Shown: positions 43,489-51,292 of the stretch, in pieces | How the letters are laid out: each line of letters starts with the position of its first letter | How positions within the stretch are numbered: position 1 is the stretch's first letter | Assembly (NCBI RefSeq): GCF_002119405.1 | Contig: NZ_MTBG01000003.1 | Location: 62,001-126,000, forward strand | Source of the DNA: Pseudoruegeria sp. SK021 | GTDB taxonomy: Bacteria; Pseudomonadota; Alphaproteobacteria; Rhodobacterales; Rhodobacteraceae | Length of the DNA stretch: 64,000 nt | Direction of reading: 5' to 3' | Translations under genes and position numbers: made by a program | Notes under the pieces: model-generated | Database searches by the model: none | Told to the model about the DNA's origin: nothing | What the model saw: only the letters and a program-made list of their open reading frames with translations

Positions 43489-45132
43489 ATGCACATCCAA
43501 AACTTGACCGCGCCACGTCTTCGGTTCAGCCCATGGTCCGCAGGCGCGCTGGTGATTGCGGTTCTGGTGGTGACGCCGCTGGCCTCTGTTCTCTGGATCG
43601 CCCTGACACCGCGTGACAATATCTGGCCCCATCTTTTGGCCACAACCCTGCCCCGCTATCTTGGCAACAGCCTGATCCTGATGGCCAGTGTTGCTGTCAT
43701 GGTCGCAGTGACGGGAACGGTGACGGCGTGGCTGGTGACGATGTATCGGTTCCCCGGACGGCGCTGGCTGGAATGGCTGTTGCTGCTGCCGCTCGCCATT
43801 CCCGCCTATATCGGCGCTTACGCCATTACCGATCTGCTGGAATATGCCGGGCCGGTTCAATCCGGGCTGCGGACCCTGTTCGGCTGGGCGGATGCACGGG
43901 CCTATTGGTTTCCCGAGGTTCGGTCCCGGGAAACCGCGTCGGTGGTTCTGGCGGCTGCCCTTTATCCTTACGTCTATCTTCTGGCCCGGGCCGCATTTCT
44001 GGAACAATCCGTATCGGCCTTTGACGTCGCCCGGACCTTGGGTGCCGGACCTTGGCGGCGGTTTCTGCGGGTCGGGTTGCCATTGGCGCGCCCGGCAATT
44101 GCCGTTGGTACTGCGATTGCGATGATGGAAACCGTCAGCGATTTCGGTGTGGTGCAGTATTTCGCAGTGCAAACCCTGACCACAGGCATCTTCACCACAT
44201 GGCTGGAGGCCGGAAATGCCGGTGGTGCCGCGCAAATTGCGCTGGTGGTCATGGCCATCGTGCTGGGGCTGGTCGCCTTAGAGAAAAACAGCCGTCGGCG
44301 CAGCCGCTTTTACCAGATGTCGCGCCAACAACGCCCGACCGAACGGATCACCCTGACCGGTTGGCGGGCCTGGATGGCCAGCTTCCTCTGCGCGCTGCCA
44401 GTGGCAATTGGGTTCGTCCTGCCCGCTGGCGTGATTACGGTTCTGGCGGTGCGCAACACCGCCGAATGGTCCGATCCGCGCTTGCTTCAGACGTTGTGGA
44501 ACACCCTCTTCGTTAGCGGCGTGGCAGCGGCTGTCACTGTTACAGCCGCCCTGTTTCTTGTGTACGGGGTGCGCCTGTCCGGACGGCTGTTGCCGCGCGC
44601 CCTGCTTCCGGTCACAACCCTTGGCTATGCCGCACCCGGCGCTGTTCTGGGCCTTGGCCTGCTGCTGCCGATGGCATGGGCCGATCACCGGATCGCCGAC
44701 GCAATCGAGGCCGTGTTCGGAGTGGATCCCGGCTTGCTGATGACTGGCACCACCTTCGCCATCATCGTGGCCTATGTCGTGCGGTTTTTCGCCATTGCCC
44801 AAGGGGCGGCTGATTCGGCGTTTGGCCGGGTCTCGCCAAATCTGCCCCTTGCGGCCCGGTCGCTTGGACGATCGGCGGGTGGAACCTTGCGCCGAATTCA
44901 CCTGCCCCTGATCAGTGGGTCCATCGGGACTGCATTGTTGCTGGTCTTCGTGGACGCGGTCAAGGAATTGCCGGCAACCTTGCTGTTACGCCCCTTCAAC
45001 TTCGACACGCTGGCAACCCGGGTCTACGATCAGGCCTCACTGGAACGGATTAGCGCCGCAGCCCCGCCTGCGCTGATGGTCATTCTTGTCGGGCTGACGG
45101 CGGTTCTGATCTTGGCGCGATCGCTGAAATAG
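43489..45132 (+). CDS. Iron(III)-type ABC transporter permease (FbpB/AfuB-like)
   Basis: A 547-residue permease in which two permease domains are fused, each with about six helices and its own EAA loop (DVARTLGAGPWRRFLRVGLPLARPAIAVG and AARSLGRSAGGTLRRIHLPLISGSIGTALLL). This is the FbpB/AfuB architecture of ferric-iron importers; related proteins carry putrescine or thiamine. No binding-protein or ATPase gene lies next to it, so its partners must be elsewhere. The ATG at 43489 has an AAGGA site; a start nine codons upstream is less likely. Confidence 0.88.
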   Translation: MHIQNLTAPRLRFSPWSAGALVIAVLVVTPLASVLWIALTPRDNIWPHLLATTLPRYLGNSLILMASVAVMVAVTGTVTAWLVTMYRFPGRRWLEWLLLLPLAIPAYIGAYAITDLLEYAGPVQSGLRTLFGWADARAYWFPEVRSRETASVVLAAALYPYVYLLARAAFLEQSVSAFDVARTLGAGPWRRFLRVGLPLARPAIAVGTAIAMMETVSDFGVVQYFAVQTLTTGIFTTWLEAGNAGGAAQIALVVMAIVLGLVALEKNSRRRSRFYQMSRQQRPTERITLTGWRAWMASFLCALPVAIGFVLPAGVITVLAVRNTAEWSDPRLLQTLWNTLFVSGVAAAVTVTAALFLVYGVRLSGRLLPRALLPVTTLGYAAPGAVLGLGLLLPMAWADHRIADAIEAVFGVDPGLLMTGTTFAIIVAYVVRFFAIAQGAADSAFGRVSPNLPLAARSLGRSAGGTLRRIHLPLISGSIGTALLLVFVDAVKELPATLLLRPFNFDTLATRVYDQASLERISAAAPPALMVILVGLTAVLILARSLK

Positions 45133-45232
45133 CCATGATTGACGCACTTACGACAAAAACCCGGAAACGATCTTTAATCTGGGTCTTTACCCGCCCGTTT
45201 TCGACGCTATAAGCGGCGGGCAACATGCAAGG

Positions 45233-45308
45233 GCCGGTCTAGCTCAGCTGGTAGAGCGCCTGATTTGTAATCAGGATGTCGGGGGTTCGAGTCCCTCGAC
45301 CGGCACCA
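45233..45308 (+). tRNA. tRNA-Thr (TGT)
   Basis: A 76-nt cloverleaf: acceptor GCCGGTC with GACCGGC, D-arm AGCTCAGCTGGTAGAGC, anticodon arm CCTGA-TTTGTAA-TCAGG with anticodon TGT, T-arm around GGTTCGAGTCC, and an encoded CCA. A CTTTAC/CTATAA promoter-like pair with 16-bp spacing lies upstream (about 45185-45212). The 231 bp that follow, up to minC, show no gene. Confidence 0.98.
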
Positions 45309-45539
45309 CCCCCCCCAACCTCGGACAGAACCAGCACAGGGGTGCAGACGGCATGGCCAAACCGGCGCAGCGCCGCAGTTTCGGGCCTTCCACGCCATTG
45401 CAGACGGGCTCAATCTCGCCTTGGTGCCAAATCCCCCCATTTACGGTAGACGCGCAGGCCGGTCAGCGATAGAAAGTCCGGAAAATCGTGGCGTGAACCA
45501 CCATAAAACACGACCCAGAGCAAAGGCATTGTTTCGAGC

Positions 45540-46301
45540 GTGCAATCACTACAATCAAAAGAGACCACCGGAGTGACACCCGTGTCGGTCAAGCCCTTTC
45601 AAATTCGCGGTCGGTTCTTCACGGCTGTTGCTCTGCGCCCCGAAGGCGACGCGGATCAAGCCTTCTATGATGCGCTGGATGTGCAGTTGCGGCATACGCC
45701 CAACTTCTTCGCCAATGCGCCCTTCGTGATCGATCTGGAACAAACCGACAGCCTGACAGAGGCCCGGGATCTGGTTCGTCTGATCGAAGAGATGCGCCAC
45801 CGCAAGCTGTCGGTCTTCGGGGTGCAGAACGGCACTGCCACGCAGACCGCAACGGCGGTCAAGGCCGGGCTGATTTCATTGCCCAGCGGCCGCGACGTGC
45901 CGGTGGACCGTGTCGAGCGCAGCGTCCGGCAAGCACCGGAAATGCCCGATGAAGCGCCCGAAGCGCCGCAGCCTGCGTCGCTTTTGATCACCGAGCCGGT
46001 GCGCTCGGGCCAGAAGATCTTTGCCGACCGTGGCGATCTGGTGGTGGTCTCGTCCGTTGGGGCGGGTGCTGAACTGATCGCAGTCGGCAACATCCACGTC
46101 TACGGGCATCTGCGTGGTCGCGCTTTGGCTGGCGTCAATGGTGACACGACGGCCCGCATCTTCTGTCAGGGCCTCGACGCCGAACTTCTGGCCATCGCGG
46201 GTCTGTACCGGACCAGTGAAGACCTGGGCCCGGCTATTCGGAAACAACGCGTGCAGGCGTTCCTCATGGACGACAAGCTGTGCGTAGAACCCCTTAAGTA
46301 A
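45540..46301 (+). CDS. minC: Septum site-determining protein MinC
   Basis: Inhibitor of FtsZ assembly recruited by MinD to keep division at mid-cell. The 253-residue protein has the N-terminal MinC domain (PFQIRGRFFTAVALRPEGDADQAFYDALDVQL) and the C-terminal beta-helix (LVVVSSVGAGAELIAVGNIHVYGHLRGRALAGVNGDTTARIFCQGLDAELLAIAGLY), which binds MinD. The start is a GTG at 45540; a downstream GTG at 45582 is an alternative. It is the first gene of minCDE, 25 bp before minD. Confidence 0.96.
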   Translation: MQSLQSKETTGVTPVSVKPFQIRGRFFTAVALRPEGDADQAFYDALDVQLRHTPNFFANAPFVIDLEQTDSLTEARDLVRLIEEMRHRKLSVFGVQNGTATQTATAVKAGLISLPSGRDVPVDRVERSVRQAPEMPDEAPEAPQPASLLITEPVRSGQKIFADRGDLVVVSSVGAGAELIAVGNIHVYGHLRGRALAGVNGDTTARIFCQGLDAELLAIAGLYRTSEDLGPAIRKQRVQAFLMDDKLCVEPLK

Positions 46302-46326
46302 CCTCACTTCCAAAGGAGAGACTCTC

Positions 46327-47145
46327 GTGGCCAAGATCATCGTTGTCACTTCCGGCAAAGGCGGTGTCGGCAAGACGACCTCCTCTGCCGCTATCAGTGC
46401 CGGCCTCGCAATGCGCGGCTTCAAGACCGTCGTCATCGATTTTGACGTTGGCTTGCGCAATCTCGACATGATCATGGGCTGCGAACGCCGGGTCGTGTTT
46501 GACTTCATCAACGTCATTCAGGGCGATGCCAAGCTGAAGCAGGCGTTGATCAAGGATCGTCGGTTGGAGAACCTGTTCATCCTGCCGACCTCGCAGACCC
46601 GCGACAAGGATGCCTTGACCCGGGACGGCGTTGAGAAAATCCTGAACGAGCTGCGCGAAGAGTTCGACTATATCATCTGCGACAGCCCTGCCGGGATCGA
46701 GCGCGGTGCGCATCTGGCGATGTATTACGCCGATGAAGCCATCGTGGTGACCAACCCCGAAGTGTCGTCAGTGCGCGACAGCGACCGGGTGCTTGGCCTG
46801 CTGAACAGCAAAACCTATCTGGCGGAAAAAGGCGGCGACAACACGGTGCGCTCGCACTTGCTGTTGACCCGCTACGACACCCAGCGGGTCGCTCGCGGCG
46901 AGATGATGACCGTCGAGGACGTGCTGGAAATTCTGGCGATCCCCCTGCTCGGCATTATTCCGGAAAGCTCCACGGTTCTGCGGGCCTCCAACGTTGGCAT
47001 GCCGGTGGTTCTGGATGAAAAATCCGGCGCCGGAAAAGCCTATGAGGATGCCGTGTCGCGGCTGATGGGCGATCAGATCGAAATGCGCCTCGACAGTGGC
47101 GAGCGGCCCGGCTTCTTTCAGCGGCTTCTCGGACGGACGGCGTAA
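46327..47145 (+). CDS. minD: Septum site-determining ATPase MinD
   Basis: Membrane-binding ParA-type ATPase that oscillates with MinE and recruits MinC. The 272-residue protein has the deviant Walker A GKGGVGKTT (residues 10-18), DFDVGLRNLDMIMGCERR and DSPAGIERG. A C-terminal amphipathic membrane-targeting helix (PGFFQRLLGR) is present. The start is GTG at 46327 with a strong AAGGAG site. minE follows after 2 bp. Confidence 0.98.
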   Translation: MAKIIVVTSGKGGVGKTTSSAAISAGLAMRGFKTVVIDFDVGLRNLDMIMGCERRVVFDFINVIQGDAKLKQALIKDRRLENLFILPTSQTRDKDALTRDGVEKILNELREEFDYIICDSPAGIERGAHLAMYYADEAIVVTNPEVSSVRDSDRVLGLLNSKTYLAEKGGDNTVRSHLLLTRYDTQRVARGEMMTVEDVLEILAIPLLGIIPESSTVLRASNVGMPVVLDEKSGAGKAYEDAVSRLMGDQIEMRLDSGERPGFFQRLLGRTA

Positions 47146-47147
47146 TC

Positions 47148-47417
47148 ATGTTTGGATTTATGCTCCGCCCCCGCAAGGCCAACACCGCGCAGACTGCTAA
47201 AGAACGGTTGCAGATTCTGCTTGCCCATGAACGCAGCGACACGTCGAATGCTGATTTCCTGCCGCTGTTGCAGCGGGACATCATGGAAGTGATCCGGCGC
47301 CATATGAAGATCGACAAGGATTCCGTCGACATCAAGCTTGAGCGGGGCGATGAATTCTCAAGCCTTGAAATCAATATAGAGCTTCCCAGCTCACAAAAGA
47401 CGCCGGTCCAGAACTAA
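47148..47417 (+). CDS. minE: Cell division topological specificity factor MinE
   Basis: Stimulates MinD ATPase activity and releases it from the membrane, driving Min oscillation. The 89-residue protein has the N-terminal MinD-interacting segment (TAKERLQILLAHERSD) and the topological domain (LPLLQRDIMEVIRRHMKIDKDSVDIKLERGDEFSSLEINIELP). It starts 2 bp after minD. Confidence 0.97.
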   Translation: MFGFMLRPRKANTAQTAKERLQILLAHERSDTSNADFLPLLQRDIMEVIRRHMKIDKDSVDIKLERGDEFSSLEINIELPSSQKTPVQN

Positions 47418-47470
47418 TCGGCGCTTTTGGGTTTCGGCAGGCATCACCGCCGACGCCCCGCACTACAGCA

Positions 47471-47500
47471 TGAGGGGCGGCCTGTCTGGGCGGCCCCTCA
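47471..47500. terminator. Bidirectional hairpin after minE
   Basis: TGAGGGGC (47471-47478) pairs with GCCCCTCA (47493-47500), with three more pairs inside after one mismatch. It lies between the convergent minE and SCO genes. Confidence 0.65.
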
Positions 47501-47506
47501 GCCGTT

Positions 47507-48115
47507 TCAGCCCTTGATCATCCGGCGTATCTTGGCGACTGCCCGATCATAGCCTTCTTGATAACCGATGGGTTCAAAGAACGTCCCGGACTTGTCGAAC
47601 AACAAGACCGAAGCGGAATGGTCCATAGTATAGTGGCCATTCTCCAGCGGCACTTTCTGCGCATAGACCCGGAACGCCTTGGTGGCTTTGGTCATTTCTT
47701 CGGTGGTGCCAGTCACGCCGACAACCCCCGGAACCCAAGACACATAGTCGCTCAGAACCTCGGCCGTGTCGCGTTCAGGGTCGACGGTAAAGAACAGCAC
47801 GCGCAATGCCTCGCCGTCTTCGGCCAGCGCCTCTTGCCAATCCGCCACATCGCCAAGCGTGGTCGGACAGACCTCTGGGCAATGGGTGAACCCAAAGAAC
47901 ACCGCCGTCGGCGTGCCCTTCAGCGTGTCTTCCGTAACAACCGAGCCATCGGTTCCGGTAAGCACATAATCGCCGCGGCCAAGAGTATCGGCCACTGTCT
48001 CGGTCATGCGCGGCTCGACCACGCGAACCCAGACCACTGCGGCGATGGCCAGAATGGCTAACGCCCACAGGACGATCAGAAAAAACTTTTTACTCGTCTT
48101 CATCTCAGGTCTCAC
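47507..48115 (-). CDS. SCO1/SenC-family copper chaperone
   Basis: Membrane-anchored thioredoxin-fold protein that delivers copper to the CuA site of cytochrome c oxidase or serves in copper handling. The 202-residue protein has an N-terminal anchor (KFFLIVLWALAILAIAAVVWV), the copper-binding CxxxC in FGFTHCPEVCPTTLGD, and the distal His in YTMDHSASVLLFD. Its ATG overlaps the stop of the upstream YcnI-PCuAC gene by 4 bp, so they are co-translated. Last gene of the copper cluster. Confidence 0.94.
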   Translation of the reverse strand: MRPEMKTSKKFFLIVLWALAILAIAAVVWVRVVEPRMTETVADTLGRGDYVLTGTDGSVVTEDTLKGTPTAVFFGFTHCPEVCPTTLGDVADWQEALAEDGEALRVLFFTVDPERDTAEVLSDYVSWVPGVVGVTGTTEEMTKATKAFRVYAQKVPLENGHYTMDHSASVLLFDKSGTFFEPIGYQEGYDRAVAKIRRMIKG

Positions 48116-49140
48116 TTTTCTGCCGGAGCGTGATTGTGGCCGCCAGCGTGACCGCTGTCATGCGTGCCGTGATGGGCGTGATCGTCACCGGCGTCGCGGG
48201 CATTCGGGGCGCCGACCGGGAGGGTAACAATCACTTCACCCGCTGTTTCAAACGTCAGGGTGACGGCGACGGTTTCGCCCTCGACCAAAGGCTGGGTCAG
48301 GTCCATCATCATCAGGTGAAGGCCACCCGGCTTGAGAACAACCGTTCCACCGGCGGGAACCAGCAGCCCGTCATCCAGTTTGCGCATCTTCATGACATCG
48401 CCGTCCATCGCCATCTCATGGATCTCTGCACGCCCGGCCACATCCGCAGCCACACCGATCAAACGGTCATCCTGTGCGCCCGCGTTGGCAATGCTCAGAA
48501 ACCCGCCCGCGACCGGGGCGTTTGGCAGGGTCGCTCGCGAAAACGGGGCGGTAATGGTCAAGTCCCCTACGCTAAATTCGCCGGCACCCGAAGCAGGGTC
48601 CGCCGTCATCCCATGGCGACCATGTCCCATGTGACCGTCGCCCCCTGCCAGAAACAGCAGGCTTGGCGCAGGATTGGGAACGCTATGCGACCCGCTTGTA
48701 TCGGTCCAATCCGCAACACTGTCAGCGCAGGTCTGCACTGTCGGAAAATACAGGATCGTGCCCGGGGTCAGTTCAGGACCAACGCTGGCGCGGAAAATGA
48801 ACTCATCGTACCACGCGTCTTCAAGATGCCCCCCGCTCCAGCGGATTTGCTGGACGCCTTCGGTCATTTCGGTGCCGTGGTTGTCGAACGGCGTAGCATA
48901 GGCGCCGGTTGTCACCTCTAGGGTCCAGCCCGCTTTGGGCATCGGCTTGGCCGCGTAGATGCCCTCGGGAAGATCAATGGTCACCGCGTTGGTGGCCGCG
49001 CCATCACAGCCATGTGGCACACGCAGGGTCAGTTTGGTCGTGGTGCCGATCTTGGCGTCTTGCTGTTCCAAGGTGGAATGCGCCCCTGCGGACGTGGCGC
49101 ACAAGGCAAGAGTGAGGGCTGAAAAAAGGATCGTTTGCAT
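48112..49140 (-). CDS. YcnI (DUF1775)-PCuAC fusion, periplasmic copper protein
   Basis: A 342-residue exported protein with a signal peptide (MQTILFSALTLALCATSAGA) cut just before His21, which is the YcnI copper-binding N-terminal histidine (AHSTLEQQDAKIGTTTKLTLRVPHGCDG). Residues about 21-165 are DUF1775/YcnI. After a His/Met/Gly linker, residues about 185-310 are a PCuAC domain with its copper motif IHEM…MKM…GGLHLMMM. The C-terminal tail is His-rich (HAHHGTHDSGHAGGHNH), adding metal sites. In other bacteria these are often separate proteins. The ATG at 49140 gives the proper signal peptide. Confidence 0.92.
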   Translation of the reverse strand: MQTILFSALTLALCATSAGAHSTLEQQDAKIGTTTKLTLRVPHGCDGAATNAVTIDLPEGIYAAKPMPKAGWTLEVTTGAYATPFDNHGTEMTEGVQQIRWSGGHLEDAWYDEFIFRASVGPELTPGTILYFPTVQTCADSVADWTDTSGSHSVPNPAPSLLFLAGGDGHMGHGRHGMTADPASGAGEFSVGDLTITAPFSRATLPNAPVAGGFLSIANAGAQDDRLIGVAADVAGRAEIHEMAMDGDVMKMRKLDDGLLVPAGGTVVLKPGGLHLMMMDLTQPLVEGETVAVTLTFETAGEVIVTLPVGAPNARDAGDDHAHHGTHDSGHAGGHNHAPAEK

Positions 49141-49251
49141 TCTGTCTCTCCGAAAAGTTGCGCGCGCGGACAGGCCGCTGCCGACGCAGAGGTCGATGGC
49201 GATGCTGCGCACCGCCGCTGATCAGGGAAGCGCCCGGTGGGACGCCACGGA

Positions 49252-49605
49252 TCAGGCCCGCGCCGGAGGCGCGCGGGCAGAAACACCGGGATTGTCCTGT
49301 TGCGACCCATGGGTCAGATCCCGCAGCCGTTGCCAAGCCACATAGGGGATCACCCGGTCAACGCGCGGCGCGAAGGCCACTGCTGGCGGATCGTTCAGCG
49401 ACCGGCAGAAGGGACAGGGATGATCGTGATCCGAGGGCAGATCGCCACAGAGATCCGCCAAAGTTCCACCTGCCGCCAGAAAGGCCGCAACTTCCGCCGA
49501 GTCAGACGCGTTCGGGGCCATCCGCGCTGCGGACACAATGCTGATCACGGCCAAAAGACAGACCGCAGCAAACAGACCAATCCGATGGAACAAGGGGCGC
49601 CGCAT
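49252..49605 (-). CDS. DUF2946-type membrane-associated protein
   Basis: A 117-residue protein with one N-terminal hydrophobic helix (RIGLFAAVCLLAVISIVSAA), possibly a signal anchor, and a DLCGDLPSDHDHPCPFCRSL segment near the middle. The Cys and His residues there suit metal binding. This pattern matches DUF2946, a family frequently found in copper-resistance clusters. I chose the ATG at 49605 (MRRPLFHRIG), preceded by GGGGGA. It lies 110 bp upstream of the YcnI-PCuAC gene in the same direction. Confidence 0.75.
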   Translation of the reverse strand: MRRPLFHRIGLFAAVCLLAVISIVSAARMAPNASDSAEVAAFLAAGGTLADLCGDLPSDHDHPCPFCRSLNDPPAVAFAPRVDRVIPYVAWQRLRDLTHGSQQDNPGVSARAPPARA

Positions 49606-49692
49606 GTCCCCCATCTAGACCAAGCCCCCAAAGACGAAAAGGCCGCATTTTCACCGCAGGCAGCGGCGTCATCGCGACCGAAGGAATTCTGC

Positions 49693-50068
49693 CTAAGGCC
49701 GCCAAGGCCCTTGCGCAGGGCAGCACGCAAATCGAGGCTTTGCGTGCCTCAAATAGCTCGACCGGGTATCGCCGACGACGCCGTGCTGACCGTCAGGCGG
49801 TGCCAGAACGAGGCTGCTACGCGTCCTGTCGCCTTCGCGCTGCACCAAGATTGGCAAAGCGGTCGCTTCGGACGGCACGCTGAAATTGATGTCGAGCCGT
49901 TGCGCCATTGCCAACGCGAAGGTCCGCCCTTTGATCGGGCGGACGGCCATCGCCTTCACCGCAACAGGCGTACCAGTGATTGCACCGAGATCGATCTAGA
50001 AATTCACCGATGTCGCCACATTGATGATCCGCAGACGGACTGGCGCTCCGGGATCACTTAAGGTGCGC
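49693..50068 (-). pseudogene. Remnant of a multicopper oxidase gene
   Basis: Reading the minus strand from about 50068, the translation gives PGAPVRLRIINVATSVNF, then an in-frame TAG at 49998-49996, then IDLGAITGTPVAVKAM…GRTFALAMAQRLDI…LPILVQREGDRTRSSLVLAPP. This looks like the middle cupredoxin domain of a CopA/SufI-like multicopper oxidase (RLRxIN, NFWIDLG, RRFxLAMAQRxD, LPIxAQREGDR); TAG sits where Trp is expected. Only about 120 residues remain, with both ends lost. It lies upstream of, and in line with, the DUF2946/YcnI-PCuAC/SCO genes, suggesting a decayed first gene of a copper operon. Its upstream edge is about 15 bp from the 3' end of tRNA-Val. Confidence 0.7.
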
Positions 50069-50083
50069 AAAGTTTTGGAACTA

Positions 50084-50159
<76 letters not shown>

Positions 50160-50230
50160 GCTCAACGGGGTCATAGCCGACCTCGGGGTTGGGCTGCAAG
50201 GGCAAACCAGCAGCGAACACCCGCAAAAAT

Positions 50231-50836
50231 CTAGCTTTTCGAATTTGCCATCACGGTATCATGTGAACCGTTGCGAACCCGGTGAATCACGCCCTGCCCG
50301 TCTGGCAGTGCCGCGAGGTCATCCAAGCCCAAGCCCATTGCCCGCGTCCGCAACACGCGAGAGGTGATGCCGTGGGTGAACACCACGCAGGGGCCCTCTA
50401 GACGGTCCAGAAAGCCCCCCACCCGGTCCCAGAGCGCGGGAAACGTCTCGCCCCCCGGTGCGCGCGCATAGAAGTCCAGAAGCGGCTCATCCGCGACGGG
50501 TGCCGGCCAGCGCCCGGCGATCTCGGCCCGGTCCAAGCCGGTCCAATCACCGACGTCGATCTCGCGCAGCGACGGATCCGGCACCGCGACAAGGCCGACG
50601 GCGGACAGGGCGATCTCGGCGGTGAGACGCGCCCGGGGCTGAGGGCTGGAAAACGCGCGGTGCGAGGTTTGGGAGACCTCAAGCGCGCGCAGAAGATCGC
50701 CAAGGATCGCCGCCTGCGTCCGGCCGGCTTGGGTCAAAGGCGAATCAAGAGTGCCTTGCATACGGCCCCGGCGGTTCCACTCGGTCTCACCGTGACGGAT
50801 GACCAGAAGTTCGGGAAAGATGGCAGCCACAATCAT
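50231..50836 (-). CDS. Histidine phosphatase family protein (phosphoglycerate-mutase-like)
   Basis: A protein of about 201 residues with the catalytic RHGE motif (LLVIRHGETEWNRRGRMQG) near the N-terminus, SSPQPRARLTAEI, and the second catalytic histidine in CVVFTHGITSRVLR. Members dephosphorylate small metabolites or act as cofactor-dependent mutases; the substrate is unknown. The ATG at 50836 is the shortest sensible start; another in-frame ATG at 50884 would add 16 polar residues, and longer forms run into the tRNA gene upstream. It is flanked on both sides by tRNA-Val genes in the same orientation. Confidence 0.88.
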   Translation of the reverse strand: MIVAAIFPELLVIRHGETEWNRRGRMQGTLDSPLTQAGRTQAAILGDLLRALEVSQTSHRAFSSPQPRARLTAEIALSAVGLVAVPDPSLREIDVGDWTGLDRAEIAGRWPAPVADEPLLDFYARAPGGETFPALWDRVGGFLDRLEGPCVVFTHGITSRVLRTRAMGLGLDDLAALPDGQGVIHRVRNGSHDTVMANSKS

Positions 50837-50895
50837 GTCTCCATCACGGCCAACCTCGGCATCTGGGTCGGAAGGGCCGTGCATGAGGGGGGAAA

Positions 50896-50970
50896 TGGTG
50901 GGTGATAAGGGATTTGAACCCCTGACATCTTCGATGTGAACGAAGCGCTCTACCACTGAGCTAATCACCC
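50896..50970 (-). tRNA. tRNA-Val (CAC)
   Basis: A 75-nt cloverleaf on the minus strand: GGGTGAT with ATCACCC, D-arm AGCTCAGTGGTAGAGC, anticodon arm CTTCG-TTCACAT-CGAAG with anticodon CAC, T-arm GGTTCAAATCC, encoded CCA. An upstream pair TTGCAG (51009-51004) and TTAGAA (50987-50982), 16 bp apart, is a good promoter. The rest of the gap to lon (51010-51240) shows no gene. Confidence 0.98.
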
Positions 50971-51232
50971 TTGGCCGCGGGTTCTAACTTTGCCCTTGCC
51001 GGTCTGCAACCCCCGAATGTGGCGATGCGCGGTCAAAGTGGTGCTGACCGGCCTTCGCATCACCGGCCATTGTGTGGGCCTACGACGACGGCGGCTAGAT
51101 TTGCGGCCTGCCCGTCGCCGGAATGGTCGAATGGCCGTGCGGCTGGGGTGCACGATCACTGCGGGCGCTGTCCGCAGCATTACGGGACTTGTCCGAATAG
51201 GCGGTGCTTGCGGGATTTTGCCCAATCAGACC

Positions 51233-51266
51233 TAAACGAAAAGGCCCGCGCAAATGGCGGGCCTTT
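51233..51266 (-). terminator. Intrinsic terminator of lon
   Basis: A 9-bp stem AAGGCCCGC (51241-51249) with GCGGGCCTT (51257-51265) is followed on the minus strand by TTTTCGTTT, a U-rich tail. It lies about 27 bp past the lon stop. Confidence 0.85.
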
Positions 51267-51292
51267 CCAAAGTTGTGAAGATCGCGCGGCGA

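Noticed and set aside
45305-45320. C-rich run after tRNA-Thr considered as a slippery repeat
   Set aside because: Short, non-coding, and not near any start codon or promoter it could affect.
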